Source: Cepaea nemoralis
Lineage: Eukaryota; Mollusca; Gastropoda; Stylommatophora; Helicidae
Direction: 5' to 3'
Length of the DNA stretch: 64,000 bases
Assembly (NCBI GenBank): GCA_014155875.1
Contig: JACEFZ010003503.1
Location: 248,001-312,000, forward strand
This document shows positions 1-10,319 of the stretch, piece by piece. Each line of letters begins with the position of its first letter. The first letter of the stretch is position 1. The position numbers and the translations under genes are program-made. The notes under the pieces were generated by a model. It saw only the letters and a list, made by a program, of their open reading frames with translations. It was not told where the DNA came from and did not search any database.

Positions 1-59
1 ACACACAAACATAAAACATGGCTGAGAGGCTCCATGGAGGGAAACCACACACAGGCACT

Positions 60-89
60 GACAAATGTTTCCACCAAAGTCTTCATCAG
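60..89 (-). ncRNA. hammerhead-like core motif, Penelope-type terminal sequence
   Basis: The minus strand reads CTGATGA, a short possible stem, then GAAAC. These are the two conserved strands of a hammerhead core. Helix II would be only two pairs, so activity is doubtful. Similar motifs mark the ends of Penelope-like elements. Confidence 0.25.
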
Positions 90-556
90 AGCAACAAGAA
101 TGACGAAGAAAAATATATAAATATCCAATGAGAAAGAGGTATAGGGCAAGGAAGAGAAAAAACATTTTTTTAATGAAAAACAGAAATGAAAAATAGATCT
201 TTCTCTCTCTCTCTTTGCATGTGTGAGTATGTGTAGGTAGGTTTCCAGGAGGGAATTAAGATTATTTCAAGATCGCGTTAATACAAGAACCGATTACTTG
301 ATATCGTTTTTCCCTTCATACTGTACGGTTCTGTACGTCTCACCCTTCTAAAATTCAATTTATAAAGTAGACCCACAAATCATGTTTTATGTGGATGTCT
401 AGACTTGTTTTGGTGTTATTAAATTTAGCTTCCATTATTACGTATTATACTATACTATATTATACTTGGAATCAATGACTGGCAAGAGAAGGTCAACCAG
501 AGAGACGAATGGAGATGGATTGTATCTGCAGCAAAGAACCTCAATGGCTTGGAACG

Positions 557-648
557 CTGAAGAAGAAGAAGAAGAAGAAGAAGAAGAAGAAGAAGAAGAA
601 GAAGAAGAAGAAGAAGAAGAAGAAGAAGAAGAAGAAGAAGAAGAAGAT
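557..648. repeat. (GAA)n microsatellite
   Basis: About 30 GAA units. They create a poly-Glu reading frame that is not a gene. Confidence 0.95.
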
Positions 649-673
649 TACGTATACTGTGTAGTGGGCGGTG

Positions 674-842
674 GCGGGATTTTTAGGTAGGAAATACGAA
701 AGGGGGGGAATGACGTACTTAAAATATGGTGAAGGGGGGCACAGGCCACATTTTTAGGTAGGAAATACGAAAGAGGGGAAATGACGTTCTGAAAATATGG
801 TAAAGGGGGGGCACGGGCCAAAAATGGTTGAGAACCACTGTT
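674..842. mobile_element. hAT-like element end with internal ~75-bp duplication
   Basis: Two tandem copies of a block beginning TTTTTAGGTAGGAAATACGA are followed by GGTTGAGAACCACTG. This is the inverse of the CAGTGGTTCTCAACC terminus typical of many hAT transposons. The matching left end was not identified. Confidence 0.4.
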
Positions 843-1074
843 TTAGTGCATTTATATGTATATGAAAATACATCTGGAGTGCATGTATTTGCATATATGG
901 GTGTGTATATGTCCTCCTTGTGTGTGAGTGTTTGCTGGTGCATATTTATGTAATTACACACACTCACACATGTGCATCTATTCTTCACCTCATTTTCCTT
1001 TGCCAGACAATCAAGGAAGACAAAAGACGAGATAGTGAAATACAAACGTTTCCGATAGTATACATGGTGCTCAC

Positions 1075-1187
1075 CAAGAGGCTGGCTGGTCCACCACATC
1101 AACCAGAACAGAACTAAGTGTGATGAAGAGACCTCGAAGTGCTGTCAGATTCTGTTCCTCCGGCGGAAATGTGTAGATCACATCCTC
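1075..1187 (-). CDS. intu: inturned (INTU) internal exon, first longin-like domain
   Basis: This 113-nt exon runs from a TTTCAG acceptor above 1187 to a GTGAGC donor below 1075. It starts in phase 0, matching the preceding exon, and ends in phase 2. It encodes 37 residues beginning EDVIYTFPPEEQ and including LRGLFITLSSVL. This matches the part of vertebrate INTU that follows the PDZ domain, where the family has a tyrosine/proline segment and then an R-G-(I/L)-F-(L/I)-T-L helix of the first longin-like domain. INTU acts at the ciliary base in the CPLANE complex with FUZ and WDPCP, in ciliogenesis and planar cell polarity. The next exon is not in the remaining 1074 bases, so the gene continues past the left edge. 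Identity rests on remembered family sequence and on phase continuity across four exons. Confidence 0.8.
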
Positions 1188-1244
1188 CTGAAACATGACC
1201 CCAACAAATGTCAAGGACTCAACAAATGTCAAGGACCCATTTAC

Positions 1245-1420
1245 ATAGCCCGATCATACCAGGTTTATGGTGCTAGCCTCATATTTGTACAGACCAATCA
1301 GCACTCGATGGGGGGTGTGGTCAATCTCATGCCAGCTATTTTCATCTCCTGGGACATTTCCTGGTACCTATTTTAGGCTGGGTTGATCTGGAAATCTAGG
1401 TCAGTTTATTTTTAATCTAC
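1245..1420 (-). mobile_element. tRNA-derived SINE family 4, tail fragment
   Basis: Shares blocks with 13970-14130 (minus) and the tails of the copies at 31940 and 61845, including a TACCAGGAAATG-like stretch. It lies inside the intu intron. Confidence 0.5.
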
Positions 1421-1607
1421 CTCAACAGAGACTTCTGCAACATTGCTGTACACAAATGCCTGCGTGTCTCAAACAGATGAGGTATGTGTTGCCATTGGGT
1501 TTAATGAGCTTGCACTTAAACTTCTTGTGCACTGATGTCTCATTCCCTAGCCAGTCATTTGGACTAAAACACTGACTTCTCATTTAGAAAGCAATGGCAA
1601 ACTCAAA

Positions 1608-1787
1608 ATCATAATGTGCCATGCCTATAAGCGTGGGCTGTCTGTTTCGCCATCTTGAATAATCACCAGAGACGTGGATCAGCTTTGTGTTCTTGTCTCA
1701 ACCATACTACATGGCCAAGCCATCCAGGTATTTACTTCTCTGTCTTCCTCTTGTTCTTTTCCCCTCAATCTTGCCAGTTGTCACCAA
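1608..1787 (-). mobile_element. RTE-type LINE 3' end (family A), left part of a split copy
   Basis: It carries the family A 3' end, with the GTGCCATGCC...AAGCGTGGGCTGTC tail on the plus strand. It breaks at GTTGTCACCAA, and the same LINE resumes at 2635. Confidence 0.75.
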
Positions 1788-1856
1788 TGAATGAATCACC
1801 AAAAACCAAGAAGTATATTGTGAGCTTTACTAGAACACGATTACAAGAAACAAAAT

Positions 1857-1884
1857 GGACGTTGCGGCTAAAGCCTTCGTCAGC
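1857..1884 (-). ncRNA. degenerate hammerhead-like motif
   Basis: The minus strand has CTGACGA, a GGC/GCC helix with a four-base loop, then GCAACGTCC. The second core strand should be GAAA, and here one A is replaced by C, so catalysis is unlikely. Confidence 0.3.
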
Positions 1885-2129
1885 ACAGAACAAACACAAA
1901 TAGACACATAAATATACGAAAAACACTACATGAAAATACAAAGGTTACTTATCTTAATCCTGGTTTGGTTGAATGCGCCTTAAGCGCTTACCGTATGATG
2001 TGAATGGAAAGAACCGGATGTATGGTTTAAACAGGTTGATGGGCGACAGGGATTGGCTGAGCCATTCAGTGGAAGGGATGGGGGGACACCCATGTGACCG
2101 AATGGTGAAAAGCAGATTAGCTGGCTCTG

Positions 2130-2350
2130 TGGCGAGGGTGTAGTAAGCACTCCCGCATACCGCGTAGGAACACAGCTGCAGGCGCTTGGAATGCAGTCCA
2201 CCCTGCGCTGGTTGGCATAGAATGGCATGAGTGCCGGTTGCTCAGAAAGCAATGACAAGCCACTGGACGCAGACTTGACAAGAAATCACAAACGGCAAAA
2301 GTAATGTTGAGGTTGATTGCTACGTCCTGTAAAGGATACGCTAACCTGTT
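2130..2350 (+). repeat. dispersed repeat D
   Basis: Core TCAGAAAGCAATG...TGTCCTGTAAAGGATA is shared with 22200-22430, 26665-27050 and 62225-62340. No tRNA promoter boxes recognised. Confidence 0.5.
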
Positions 2351-2634
2351 TTCTAGTGGGCTATACAACTTCGAGGATGGAAAAGGGGGGAACAGGAGGT
2401 TGGAAGTTAAATCAAACTATGTTGGACATTGAGGCCGTGAGGGGAGAGTGAACCCAACTGGAAGGTGGTTTTCTAATGTCTTACAATCATGTTCGTGTGA
2501 TGTGCACGATTTGAGCGCCGCGACCTGTATGTCCGCCACGCCACAGTGGTCAGAACTGTTAAAGTGTGTGGATACCGGTTTCTGGGCACCACTGTTGATA
2601 TAAAATAGGTGCTGTCTAAATCTGTCATCAAGAC

Positions 2635-2900
2635 GTTGTCACCAAGTTCTCCAATTTATTTCTTTTCATAACGTGTCCAAAAATTTTTGACTGTCTATGT
2701 CTAAATTCTCTCATTAGTTTACGATTTTCATTTGTTTCTTGTAAAACTTCCTCATTGGTTTTTCTGTCTGTTCATAGTATGCTTTGCATTTTCCTCAGAA
2801 ACTACATTTCCCAGCCATCAGATGTTTCTCAGTTTGTCTGCTCATTTCCATGCTTCACACCCATACAAAGTACAAGTTCTGAATGGCAAACTACTAAACA
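2635..2900 (-). mobile_element. RTE-type LINE 3' region (family A), right part of the split copy
   Basis: Continues the LINE from 1787. It matches the 28600-29080 copy, with degraded sequence for the KMQRIPWTDRKTNE region. Confidence 0.75.
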
Positions 2901-3299
2901 TAGAATTGCCTGGCAAATAAACCTGGACTTTGGGGTTGATCATAATATCCTGCAATGGGCATGTAACATTTTTATCTCAAACAGGAACTGAAATTACCAT
3001 CATGAATTGCTAGTACACAAATGTACGTGTATCTCAAACAGGAAGTGCATATTACAAACATGAACTGCATATCATATAAAGAAATCATCATCATCACCAA
3101 ATGCCACTGAAGTATTAAATGTTGGTTGTGAAGAGTCCCCAACACCTTCTGCTCTGTGTCTTCACCAGTGAAACCTTGCAGGCTTCTTCCAGTCCAACTT
3201 TTGATGTCGTCCACCCACATGTAACACTATATGACAGTGTTACATGCTCCCCTTCTTGCATGCCTCCCCTTCACTTATCTTTCCCAAATGATGCAATGA
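2901..3299. other. intronic sequence, nothing recognised
   Basis: Contains short near-duplicates of ATCTCAAACAGGAA at 2974 and 3031. No coding or transposon signature identified. Confidence 0.4.
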
Positions 3300-3720
3300 A
3301 TTTATGAGACTAGTGTACAAGCTGCTATACAGAGGCTCAAAAACAGTTTCAACAGCTGCCCCTTGTCAATGGTGATAGGCAGACAGTCAGAGACCCTGAT
3401 AATGAAAATAAATAACTCGGAAATAAAACAAACCAGCAAATGTAAACATCTAGGGTCAGTCAATTTACACTTCAGATGGGGGAATGGATAGAGCAATCAA
3501 CATATGCTGTACAAAGGCAAATCAGGTACTGGGACAACTAGCACCACTTCTGTCGCATAGAAAGATACCTAAAAGTACTAAAGCAAAGCTCACAAGAACT
3601 ATCTTTTGGCCGACATTATGCTACCAATGTCAAACATGGATGCTTACTGCAACCGATGAGCGCCAAATCATAACAACAGAGATGAGATGCCTTAGACGAG
3701 CTGCAGGAGAACCGTGATTA
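3300..3720 (+). pseudogene. LINE reverse-transcriptase C-terminal relic (RTE-like)
   Basis: Broken frame containing QLAPLLSHRKIPKSTKAKL and EMRCLRRAAGE, the region after the RT palm in the D-type RTE copies at 18030. Several stops upstream. Confidence 0.6.
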
Positions 3721-3770
3721 TAACAGAATGATGAGAACACAATGATGAGAAAACAATGGATAAATAAAAA

Positions 3771-3918
3771 GAGGAATGAAGACATTGTGAAAGAGATTAA
3801 CTCATAAAGAGAACTGATTATGATAAGAATAAAATTGTTGAAAAGAGGAATGAAGACATTGTGAAAGAGATTAACTCATAAAGAGAACTGATTATGATAA
3901 GAATGAAATTGTTGAACC
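3771..3918. repeat. 74-bp tandem duplication, two copies
   Basis: GAGGAATGAAGACATTGTG starts at 3771 and 3845. The copies are almost identical. Confidence 0.9.
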
Positions 3919-4369
3919 CAAAGTCATACTGACCAGAACATAGTTTTATGCCACAGCTGGAGATACAACATAGAACACTGTCTTGGCAAGCAAGAACTCT
4001 ACAGCTGTATATATTATACAGCTCTCTTCTGCTGCCCTTTGACCTATACTGGGGCATGGATCCTCATTTAACTCATGTAAAGCTATTATCTTCTGCCATC
4101 TCCAGCAGGTCGCTCGCAAGCCCTTCCTATATTGTTCATCTGTCTCAAGTTCTCTTCTCCATGTGTTTTCAGATCTCCCTCTGTTTCATCTATTTCAAGT
4201 TCTCATCTCTCTGTGTTTTCAGGTCTCCCTCTGTTTCATCTGCCCTGCTGGTTCCAATGACAGGACTTTCTAGTTCAGCTATTCTTTGCATTCATCATGG
4301 ATTCAAGGAGTTTGCTTAGTAAGGTGGAGAAAGGAATGTTTTGTGTGAAATGGCTCTCAGAGGCCACAG

Positions 4370-4735
4370 ATTGTGAGAATTGTATGGATTTTTTGCCTTG
4401 GCCATGCGGGAGTGCGAGGGAATGAACAGGCTGATAGGCTGGCAGGAAATGCACCTCTTGGTGGTAAATTACCTATGGACAAGGGAGGGGTGGTTAAGCG
4501 CCTGTGGGACCAAATGGAGAAAGCGGTGGACACAGATTGAGAACCTGCATGTGGAAAGAATGATATTGCAGGAATCGCAAGGGGTTCTGGAAGAATTTCA
4601 AAATTGAGATGGAAGACCAGGAGAACTTTTAATCAGATAGCGGTGGGAACGATTAGTAGTTAGACTCTTTGCTGGCTGTTGAACAAGGGGACGGAGCGCG
4701 TCCTGAGTGCAGTGATGTCAGTTCTTAGCTCAACT
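4370..4735 (+). pseudogene. I-like LINE RNase H fragment and 3' UTR
   Basis: Frame-broken LGHAGVRGNEQADRLAGNA is the C-terminal RNase H motif, followed by a 3' end matching the copy at 10320-10460 on the other strand. Confidence 0.65.
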
Positions 4736-4912
4736 ATTCTCTGCTTTTCTCAATGTGTGTCCCATCAAGTGCCAGAGACTCCCTCACTTCTTGATTGGCT
4801 GGAATTCGTCTAGTTCTCTCCCTTAGCTCTGCATTACTGATTACTTGACAGCAAGACTGTTTAAACAATTATACCACAATATCATTCCATAAACTACCTA
4901 CACAGTTCTGAC

Positions 4913-5116
4913 CTTCTCGTCACCTTCAGCCTCGTGTGAGGACCTAACAAGTGTCAGATACAACACTACACATGACACACTTGACAGCTCTGATTGGATA
5001 TCTGATAACCTTTTGCCGGTTACAGCCAAACAAAGGTCACTTCCTGCCACCTCTAGAACACTGTATGAAGGTTTAGGGCCAACAATTCTCGGTGACTGCA
5101 AAGTTAGTTTCACCTT
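4913..5116 (-). CDS. intu: inturned (INTU) internal exon, PDZ-to-longin junction
   Basis: This 204-nt exon has exactly 68 codons in phase 0-0. The acceptor is TTTACTTCCAG above 5116 and the donor is AAG|GTCAGA, a weak but acceptable site. The product starts KVKLTL, the last PDZ strand (vertebrate INTU has VKLTF here). It then has a variable stretch, and CVVLYLTL followed by an acidic end, EAEGDEK. The YLTL strand and acidic tail match the start of the INTU longin-like region. The exon lies 3.6 kb downstream of the short PDZ exon, with a large satellite in the intron between them. No stop or frameshift is present. Confidence 0.82.
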
Positions 5117-5287
5117 CTGGAAGTAAACCAAAAAAAAACATGATTACACAACATTAAAATACACAATCAACACCGTCCTATCTCTGTTCTTCCTGGGGAG
5201 CACAAACTTGCAATGGCTGCACTCCGTAAATTTCTATTCTATACTGCTTTGTCACATGACCAATGTTATTGCAACCTTTAGGGGTCA

Positions 5288-5570
5288 ATATGGCCAATTG
5301 GATAAGAGCACATGCTCTTAAATTCTCAGTGTGCTGATGCCGAGGTAGCAGGTTCAACCCTTACACCAATCAGTTCGACTCAAATGTTGACTTCTCATCC
5401 TTTACTTGGGGACAGAAATTACAAGTACCTCAGAAGTCAGAGTAGGGTCACCTGAAGGCAAGGGACACTGGTAATCCACATGCAAAATTCAGTCCAGTGT
5501 ACTAGAAATGGTAGCTTGTGTAAGGACTAGGCTTGAGTTCAAAGTGAGCGAACGCCCCCCTCCTCTCCCC
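5288..5570 (+). mobile_element. tRNA-derived SINE family 1
   Basis: A box TGGCCAATTGG and B box GGTTCAACCC sit at tRNA spacing. A ~210-bp body follows, shared with five other copies in the window. Confidence 0.75.
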
Positions 5571-5866
5571 CCAAAAAAATATTGCAACCTTTTAAGTCTC
5601 TTTTTCTGTCTTTTTCATCTTAGTTTCTTCACATGCTAGTTTGAGTTCAACACATTTCTTGATTTCCTTTGTTTTTTGTGTGTGTCCAGAACAGACATCT
5701 TACCAATTCCTAATTTCATGTCTTTATTTTCAAATGTGTGAAATGTTCACTGCTTCTTTTCCAATGTTTCCAGATATGTGGTCAGGTCACCTTTGGAATC
5801 GTGTGTACAGTGCAAATAGTTAACTTATCACTGTTTGGCGAGAATGGTGCTGCAGGGAGTGACTAG

Positions 5867-6108
5867 AGCAGTGGTTCTCAACTGTTTCTCTGGTCATGTA
5901 ATAACAAAAAACGTATTGAAAAACATTGTGATGACTGGAAAGACCAGCAGTGAAAGATTCAGAAGACGGCTAAGACAAAATGATGCTGGATGGTGGCACG
6001 AAGAAATATCAACAATAGGATTGATCCAGAACACCAAGGACCGAGATCTGTGTACATACATGACCACCTATGCCATTTGGCAGGGCAGGTGATGAAGATG
6101 ATGATGCC
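5867..6108 (+). pseudogene. RTE-type LINE 3' end (family B) behind a hAT-like terminus
   Basis: Encodes LKNIVMTGKTSSERFRRR and LIQNTKDRDLCTYM, like the intact family B copy at 45484. It ends in a GATGAAGATGATGATG tail. CAGTGGTTCTCAAC at 5868 resembles a hAT end. Confidence 0.65.
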
Positions 6109-6121
6109 TCACATATTCATA

Positions 6122-8146
6122 CAAGCAGTATCAGTCCAAGAAATGGGACACTGAGTTCTAACCTGTCCGAGCAGTATCAGTCCAAGAAATGGGGAGTTCT
6201 AACCTGTCTGAGCAGTATCAGTCCAAGAAATGGGGAGTTCTAACCTGTCCGAGCAGTATCAGTCCAAGAAATGGGGAGTTCTAACCTGTCCGAGCAGTAT
6301 CAGTCCAAGAAATGGGGAGTTCTAACCTGTCTGAGCAGTATCAGTCCAAGAAATGGGACACTGAGTTCTAACCTGTCCGAGCAGTATCAGTCCAAGAAAT
6401 GGGGAGTTCTAACCTGTCCGAGCAGTATCAGTCCAAGAAATGGGGAGTTCTAACCTGTCCGAGCAGTATCAGTCCAAGAAATGGGACACTGAGTTCTAAC
6501 CTGTCCGAGCAGTATCAGTCCAAGAAATGGGACACTGAGTTCTAACCTGTCCGAGCAGTATCAGTCCAAGAAATGGGACACTGAGTTCTAACCTGTCTGA
6601 GCAGTATCAGTCCAAGAAATGGGGAGTTCTAACCTGTCTGAGCAGTATCAGTCCAAGAAATGGGGAGCTCTAACCTGTCCGAGCAGTATCAGTCCAAGAA
6701 ATGGGACACTGAGTTCTAACCTGTCTGAGCAGTATCAGTCCAAGAAATGGGACACTGAGTTCTAACCTGTCCGAGCAGTATCAGTCCACGAAATGGGACA
6801 CTGAGTTCTAACCTGTCTGAGCAGCATCAGTCCAAGAAATGGGGAGTTCTAACCTGTCCGAGCAGTATCAGTCCAAGAAATGGGACACTGAGTTCTAACC
6901 TGTCCGAGCAGTATCAGTCCAAGAAATGGGGAGTTCTAACCTGTCCGAGCAGTATCAATCCAAGAAATGGGGAGTTCTAACCTGTCGGAGCAGTATCAGT
7001 CCAAGAAATGGGACACTGAGTTTTAACCTGTCCGAGCAGTATCAGTCCAAGAAATGTGGAGTTCTAACCTGTCCAAGCAGTATCAGTTCAAGAAATGGGG
7101 AGTTCTAACCTGTCCAAGCAGTATCAGTCCAAGAAATGGGGAGTGTCCAAGAAATGGGGAGTTCTAACCTGTCCGAGCAGTATCAGTCCAAGAAATGGGA
7201 CACTTGAGTTCTAACCTGTCTGAGCAGTATCAGTCCAAGAAATGGGACACTGAGTTCTAACCTGTCTGAGTAGTATCAGTCCAAGGAATGGGACACTGAG
7301 TTCTAACCTGTCTGAGCAGTATCAGTCCAAGAAATGGGACACTGAGTTCTAACCTGTCCGAGCAGTATCAGTCCAAGAAATGGGGAGTTCTAACCTGTCC
7401 GAGCAGTATCAGTCCAAGAAATGGGGAGTTATAACCTGTCAGAGCAGTATCAGTCCAAGAAATGGGACACTGAGTCTTAACCTGTCCGAGCAGTATCAGT
7501 CCAAGAAATGTGGAGTTCTAACCTGTCCGAGCAGTATCAGTCCAAGAAATGTGGAGTTCTAACCTGTCCGAGCAGTGTCAGTCCAAGAAATGGGGAGTTC
7601 TAACCTGTCCGAGCAGTATCAGTCCAAGAAATGGGGAGTTCTAACCTGTCCAAGCAGTATCAGTCCAAGAAATGGGGAGTTCTAACCTGTCCGAGCAGTA
7701 TCAGTCCAAGAAATGGGACACTGAGTTCTAACCTGTCTGAGCAGTATCAGTCCAAGAAATGGGACACTGAGTTCTAACCTGTCTGAGCAGTATCAGTCCA
7801 AGGAATGGGACACTGAGTTCTAACCTGTCTGAGCAGTATCAGTCCAAGGAATGGGACACTGAGTTCTAACCTGTCTGAGCAGTATCAGTCCAAGAAATGG
7901 GACACTGAGTTCTAACCTGTCTGAGCAGTATCAGTCCAAGGAATGGGACACTGAGTTCTAACCTGTCTGAGCAGTATCAGTCCAAGAAATGGGACACTGA
8001 GTTCTAACCTGTCTGAGCAGTATCAGTCCAAGAAATGGGACACTGAGTTCTAACCTGTCTGAGCAGTATCAGTCCAAGGAATGGGACACTGAGTTCTAAC
8101 CTGTCTGAGCAGTATCAGTCCAAGGAATGGGACACTGAGTTCTAAC
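6122..8146. repeat. 2-kb satellite of 41-bp and 46-bp units
   Basis: About 46 units of CTGTCCGAGCAGTATCAGTC-type sequence. The 41-bp form has TGGGGAGTTC and the 46-bp form TGGGACACTGAGTTC. The two are interspersed on the left; the 46-bp form dominates after 7700. It lies in the intu intron between the exons at 5116 and 8702. Confidence 0.97.
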
Positions 8147-8701
8147 AGTGACACTAATTCAAGAGCTCTCACAATCAAATGCCCATGACGTCAGAACATC
8201 AGTTGTTTGTCACCTCAGACCTGCTCTCATTTGCTGTTGGAACTAACCAGACAAACTGCTCTACCAACTAAGAACTACTATGCACCACCACCTATTGAAT
8301 CAAGAAAGCTCTGTCTGTCAATCCTGACAGTGTCCAGACTGGGTGCGTTTTCCCATGTTGATACATTTTAAGCCCCATGCTCCACTCCTTGTGGTGGTCT
8401 TCCATTAATTCATTTAAGTTTCAGCTTTGCAGTTATACTACCCCTGAAACCCAAACACTTTGGGGTATTTAAGAAGCTGCCAGCAGACTCATCGAAGCAA
8501 CTCCTGTAGATTGCTAGTTGGCATCGTTTATCATCAGAACTACGATGGTATCTGGTCATCTTTGCGACTCTGATTTTCGTCCTTGATTCAGGAAAGCATT
8601 CTTGAATACACGTATGCCTATGTTGGAAATTAAGATGCCACAAAATGCATGGATGCAATAATAGACTGAATACTCTCAATAGTATATATATAAGACCTTA
8701 C
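8147..8701. other. intu intron sequence, nothing recognised
   Basis: Unique-looking sequence between the satellite and the intu exon. Confidence 0.4.
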
Positions 8702-8784
8702 TTTTCGTTTACTCAGAGACTTCAGCAAACGGGTAAAATTGAGCCAGGAAACATCCAGGTCATTGATCTGAACCAGCATGTCTC
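8702..8784 (-). CDS. intu: inturned (INTU) short exon, second half of PDZ domain
   Basis: This 83-nt exon lies between a TTGCAG acceptor and a GTAAGG donor. Two bases complete a glycine codon begun in the upstream exon, then 27 codons follow, ending in phase 0. The product is (G)DMLVQINDLDVSWLNFTRLL plus seven residues. G-D-x-L-V-x-(V/I)-N-D-x-D-V is the second half of the INTU PDZ fold. It continues directly from the SGRIHR end of the upstream exon. Phases agree on both sides (1 in, 0 out). At 83 bases it is too short to stand out without splice-site inspection. Confidence 0.85.
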
Positions 8785-8859
8785 CTGCAACATGTCATAA
8801 TGTCTATCAAATAGCCAGCCATATTACAAAAGCGGTAAATATATCTTAATATTAACATA

Positions 8860-9400
8860 ATTATGCTCTCTCCTCTGCTATTTAATATCCACATGGACAG
8901 AATATCCAAAGAAGCAAGTCTTGACAGAACAGATTCAGAAAATATAAACTCTTTACTCCAGATGAAGCAACTGATCCACTGGAAATAAATGAACTTCTAC
9001 TTGCAGACGATCAGTGCCTGTTTTACATCAATGAAGGTAGACTACAAAATCATATTAATAATCTAAGTTCAACATGCAGCAGATACAATATGAGTATAAA
9101 TACAGCCAAAACCGAAGTAATGCGAGTTAGCAGATCGCCGAGCCTACTAAACATACATATCAATAGCACAACTCTGAAACAAGTTAAAGAATTCATGTTT
9201 TCTTGGAAGTATGATCACAGAAGATGGCAGATTGGACAGAGAAATCGAAATCAGATATCAAAAAGCTAGCGCACTTACATATCAACTATCACCCTTACTG
9301 AAACATCCAAATATACTCATGTCCGCAAAACAACAGATAATAAACAGCATATTCACACCAACCCTATGCTACCAATCTCAACACCTCAATCTCAAATTTG
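8860..9400 (+). pseudogene. RTE-like LINE relic (family D), RT segment
   Basis: Degraded counterpart of 17640-18190: LFNIHMDRISKEASLDRTDS and YQLSPLLKHPNI, with several frameshifts. Truncated near the GGAA repeat. Confidence 0.7.
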
Positions 9401-9536
9401 GACTTTATCCAAATACCATACAGCAAGGGGAAGCATGGTTTCTGGAAGGTGATGCAGAATCCACACGATACAACAGTGAACACAGGATATTAACGATGCC
9501 ATAGGCATGAAAGCGTATAAGGTAGGGGAACCGGGA

Positions 9537-9650
9537 AAGAAGGAAGGAAAGGAAGGACGGACGGAAGGAAGGAAGGAAGGAAGGAAGGAAGGAAGGAAGG
9601 AAGGAAGGAAGGAAGGAAGGAAGGAAGGAAGGAAGGAAGGAAGGAAGGTA
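9537..9650. repeat. (GGAA)n microsatellite
   Basis: About 25 tetranucleotide units. GA-rich sequence continues at 9765-9865. Confidence 0.95.
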
Positions 9651-10119
9651 ATGTAATGTGTGCATCCATGACTGAATAATATAATAGGCAACTTAACATA
9701 AAATAACTAGGAGTCTGAATAATTAAAGAATAATAAAAGCAAACCCACATACTGACAGACACAAACACTGAGAGAGAAAGAGGGAGAGACAGAAAGCAAG
9801 AGAGAAAGAGAGAGAAAGAAAGCAAGAGAGAGGGAGATAGAGAGAAAGAAAGAGAGAGAGAACGAACGAACAAACTTTATTTAAAAGGGTAACAAATTGG
9901 GCACGCAGGCCCGTCTTACATTCTGCCCTTTCGATCACTCATCTTTCATTCATCAAATGTGCATGTTACATTTACATAGGAAAAAAAAAACTAGGTCAAA
10001 TGGATTCTGTAAGCATAAACATTGCATATTACACATGGTACATTCACATGGGGAAACAAAATTGTCAAATGAAAGTTGTAAACATAAACAGTGCATATTG
10101 CAATGTTGTGAGACACATC

Positions 10120-10285
10120 CCCCATCCACCCTCACACCCCATAGCCACCCACACATCCCCCGCCCACCACACCCCCACCCACCCACACATACCTCCACGC
10201 ACTCACACAGACTCAGGCAAACATACATGCTGCCACCCACCCACTGATCCCCCACCGACACACATTTCCCCACTCACACATAGAA
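10120..10285. repeat. CCCAC-rich low-complexity tract
   Basis: Imperfect CACCCAC and CACACA repeats. Confidence 0.8.
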
Positions 10286-10319
10286 AAGAGAGAAATCAAG
10301 AGAAAGGGTTATTGATTGA

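Larger units (their letters stand above)
1788..2634. mobile_element. 847-bp insertion inside a LINE, with 11-bp target duplication
   Basis: GTTGTCACCAA occurs at 1777-1787 and 2635-2645, and removing the interval restores the LINE sequence. The insert has no convincing protein. It holds a hammerhead-like motif at 1857-1884 and a copy of dispersed repeat D at 2130-2350. It may be a truncated Penelope-like element. Confidence 0.65.

Noticed and set aside
466..690. Poly-glutamate reading frame
   Set aside because: It is a translated (GAA)n microsatellite without gene context.
6122..8146. CRISPR-like array
   Set aside because: Units are contiguous tandem repeats without unique spacers, in animal DNA.
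9392..9938. Several Leu/Pro/Ser-rich frames
   Set aside because: Translations of GGAA and GA simple repeats.
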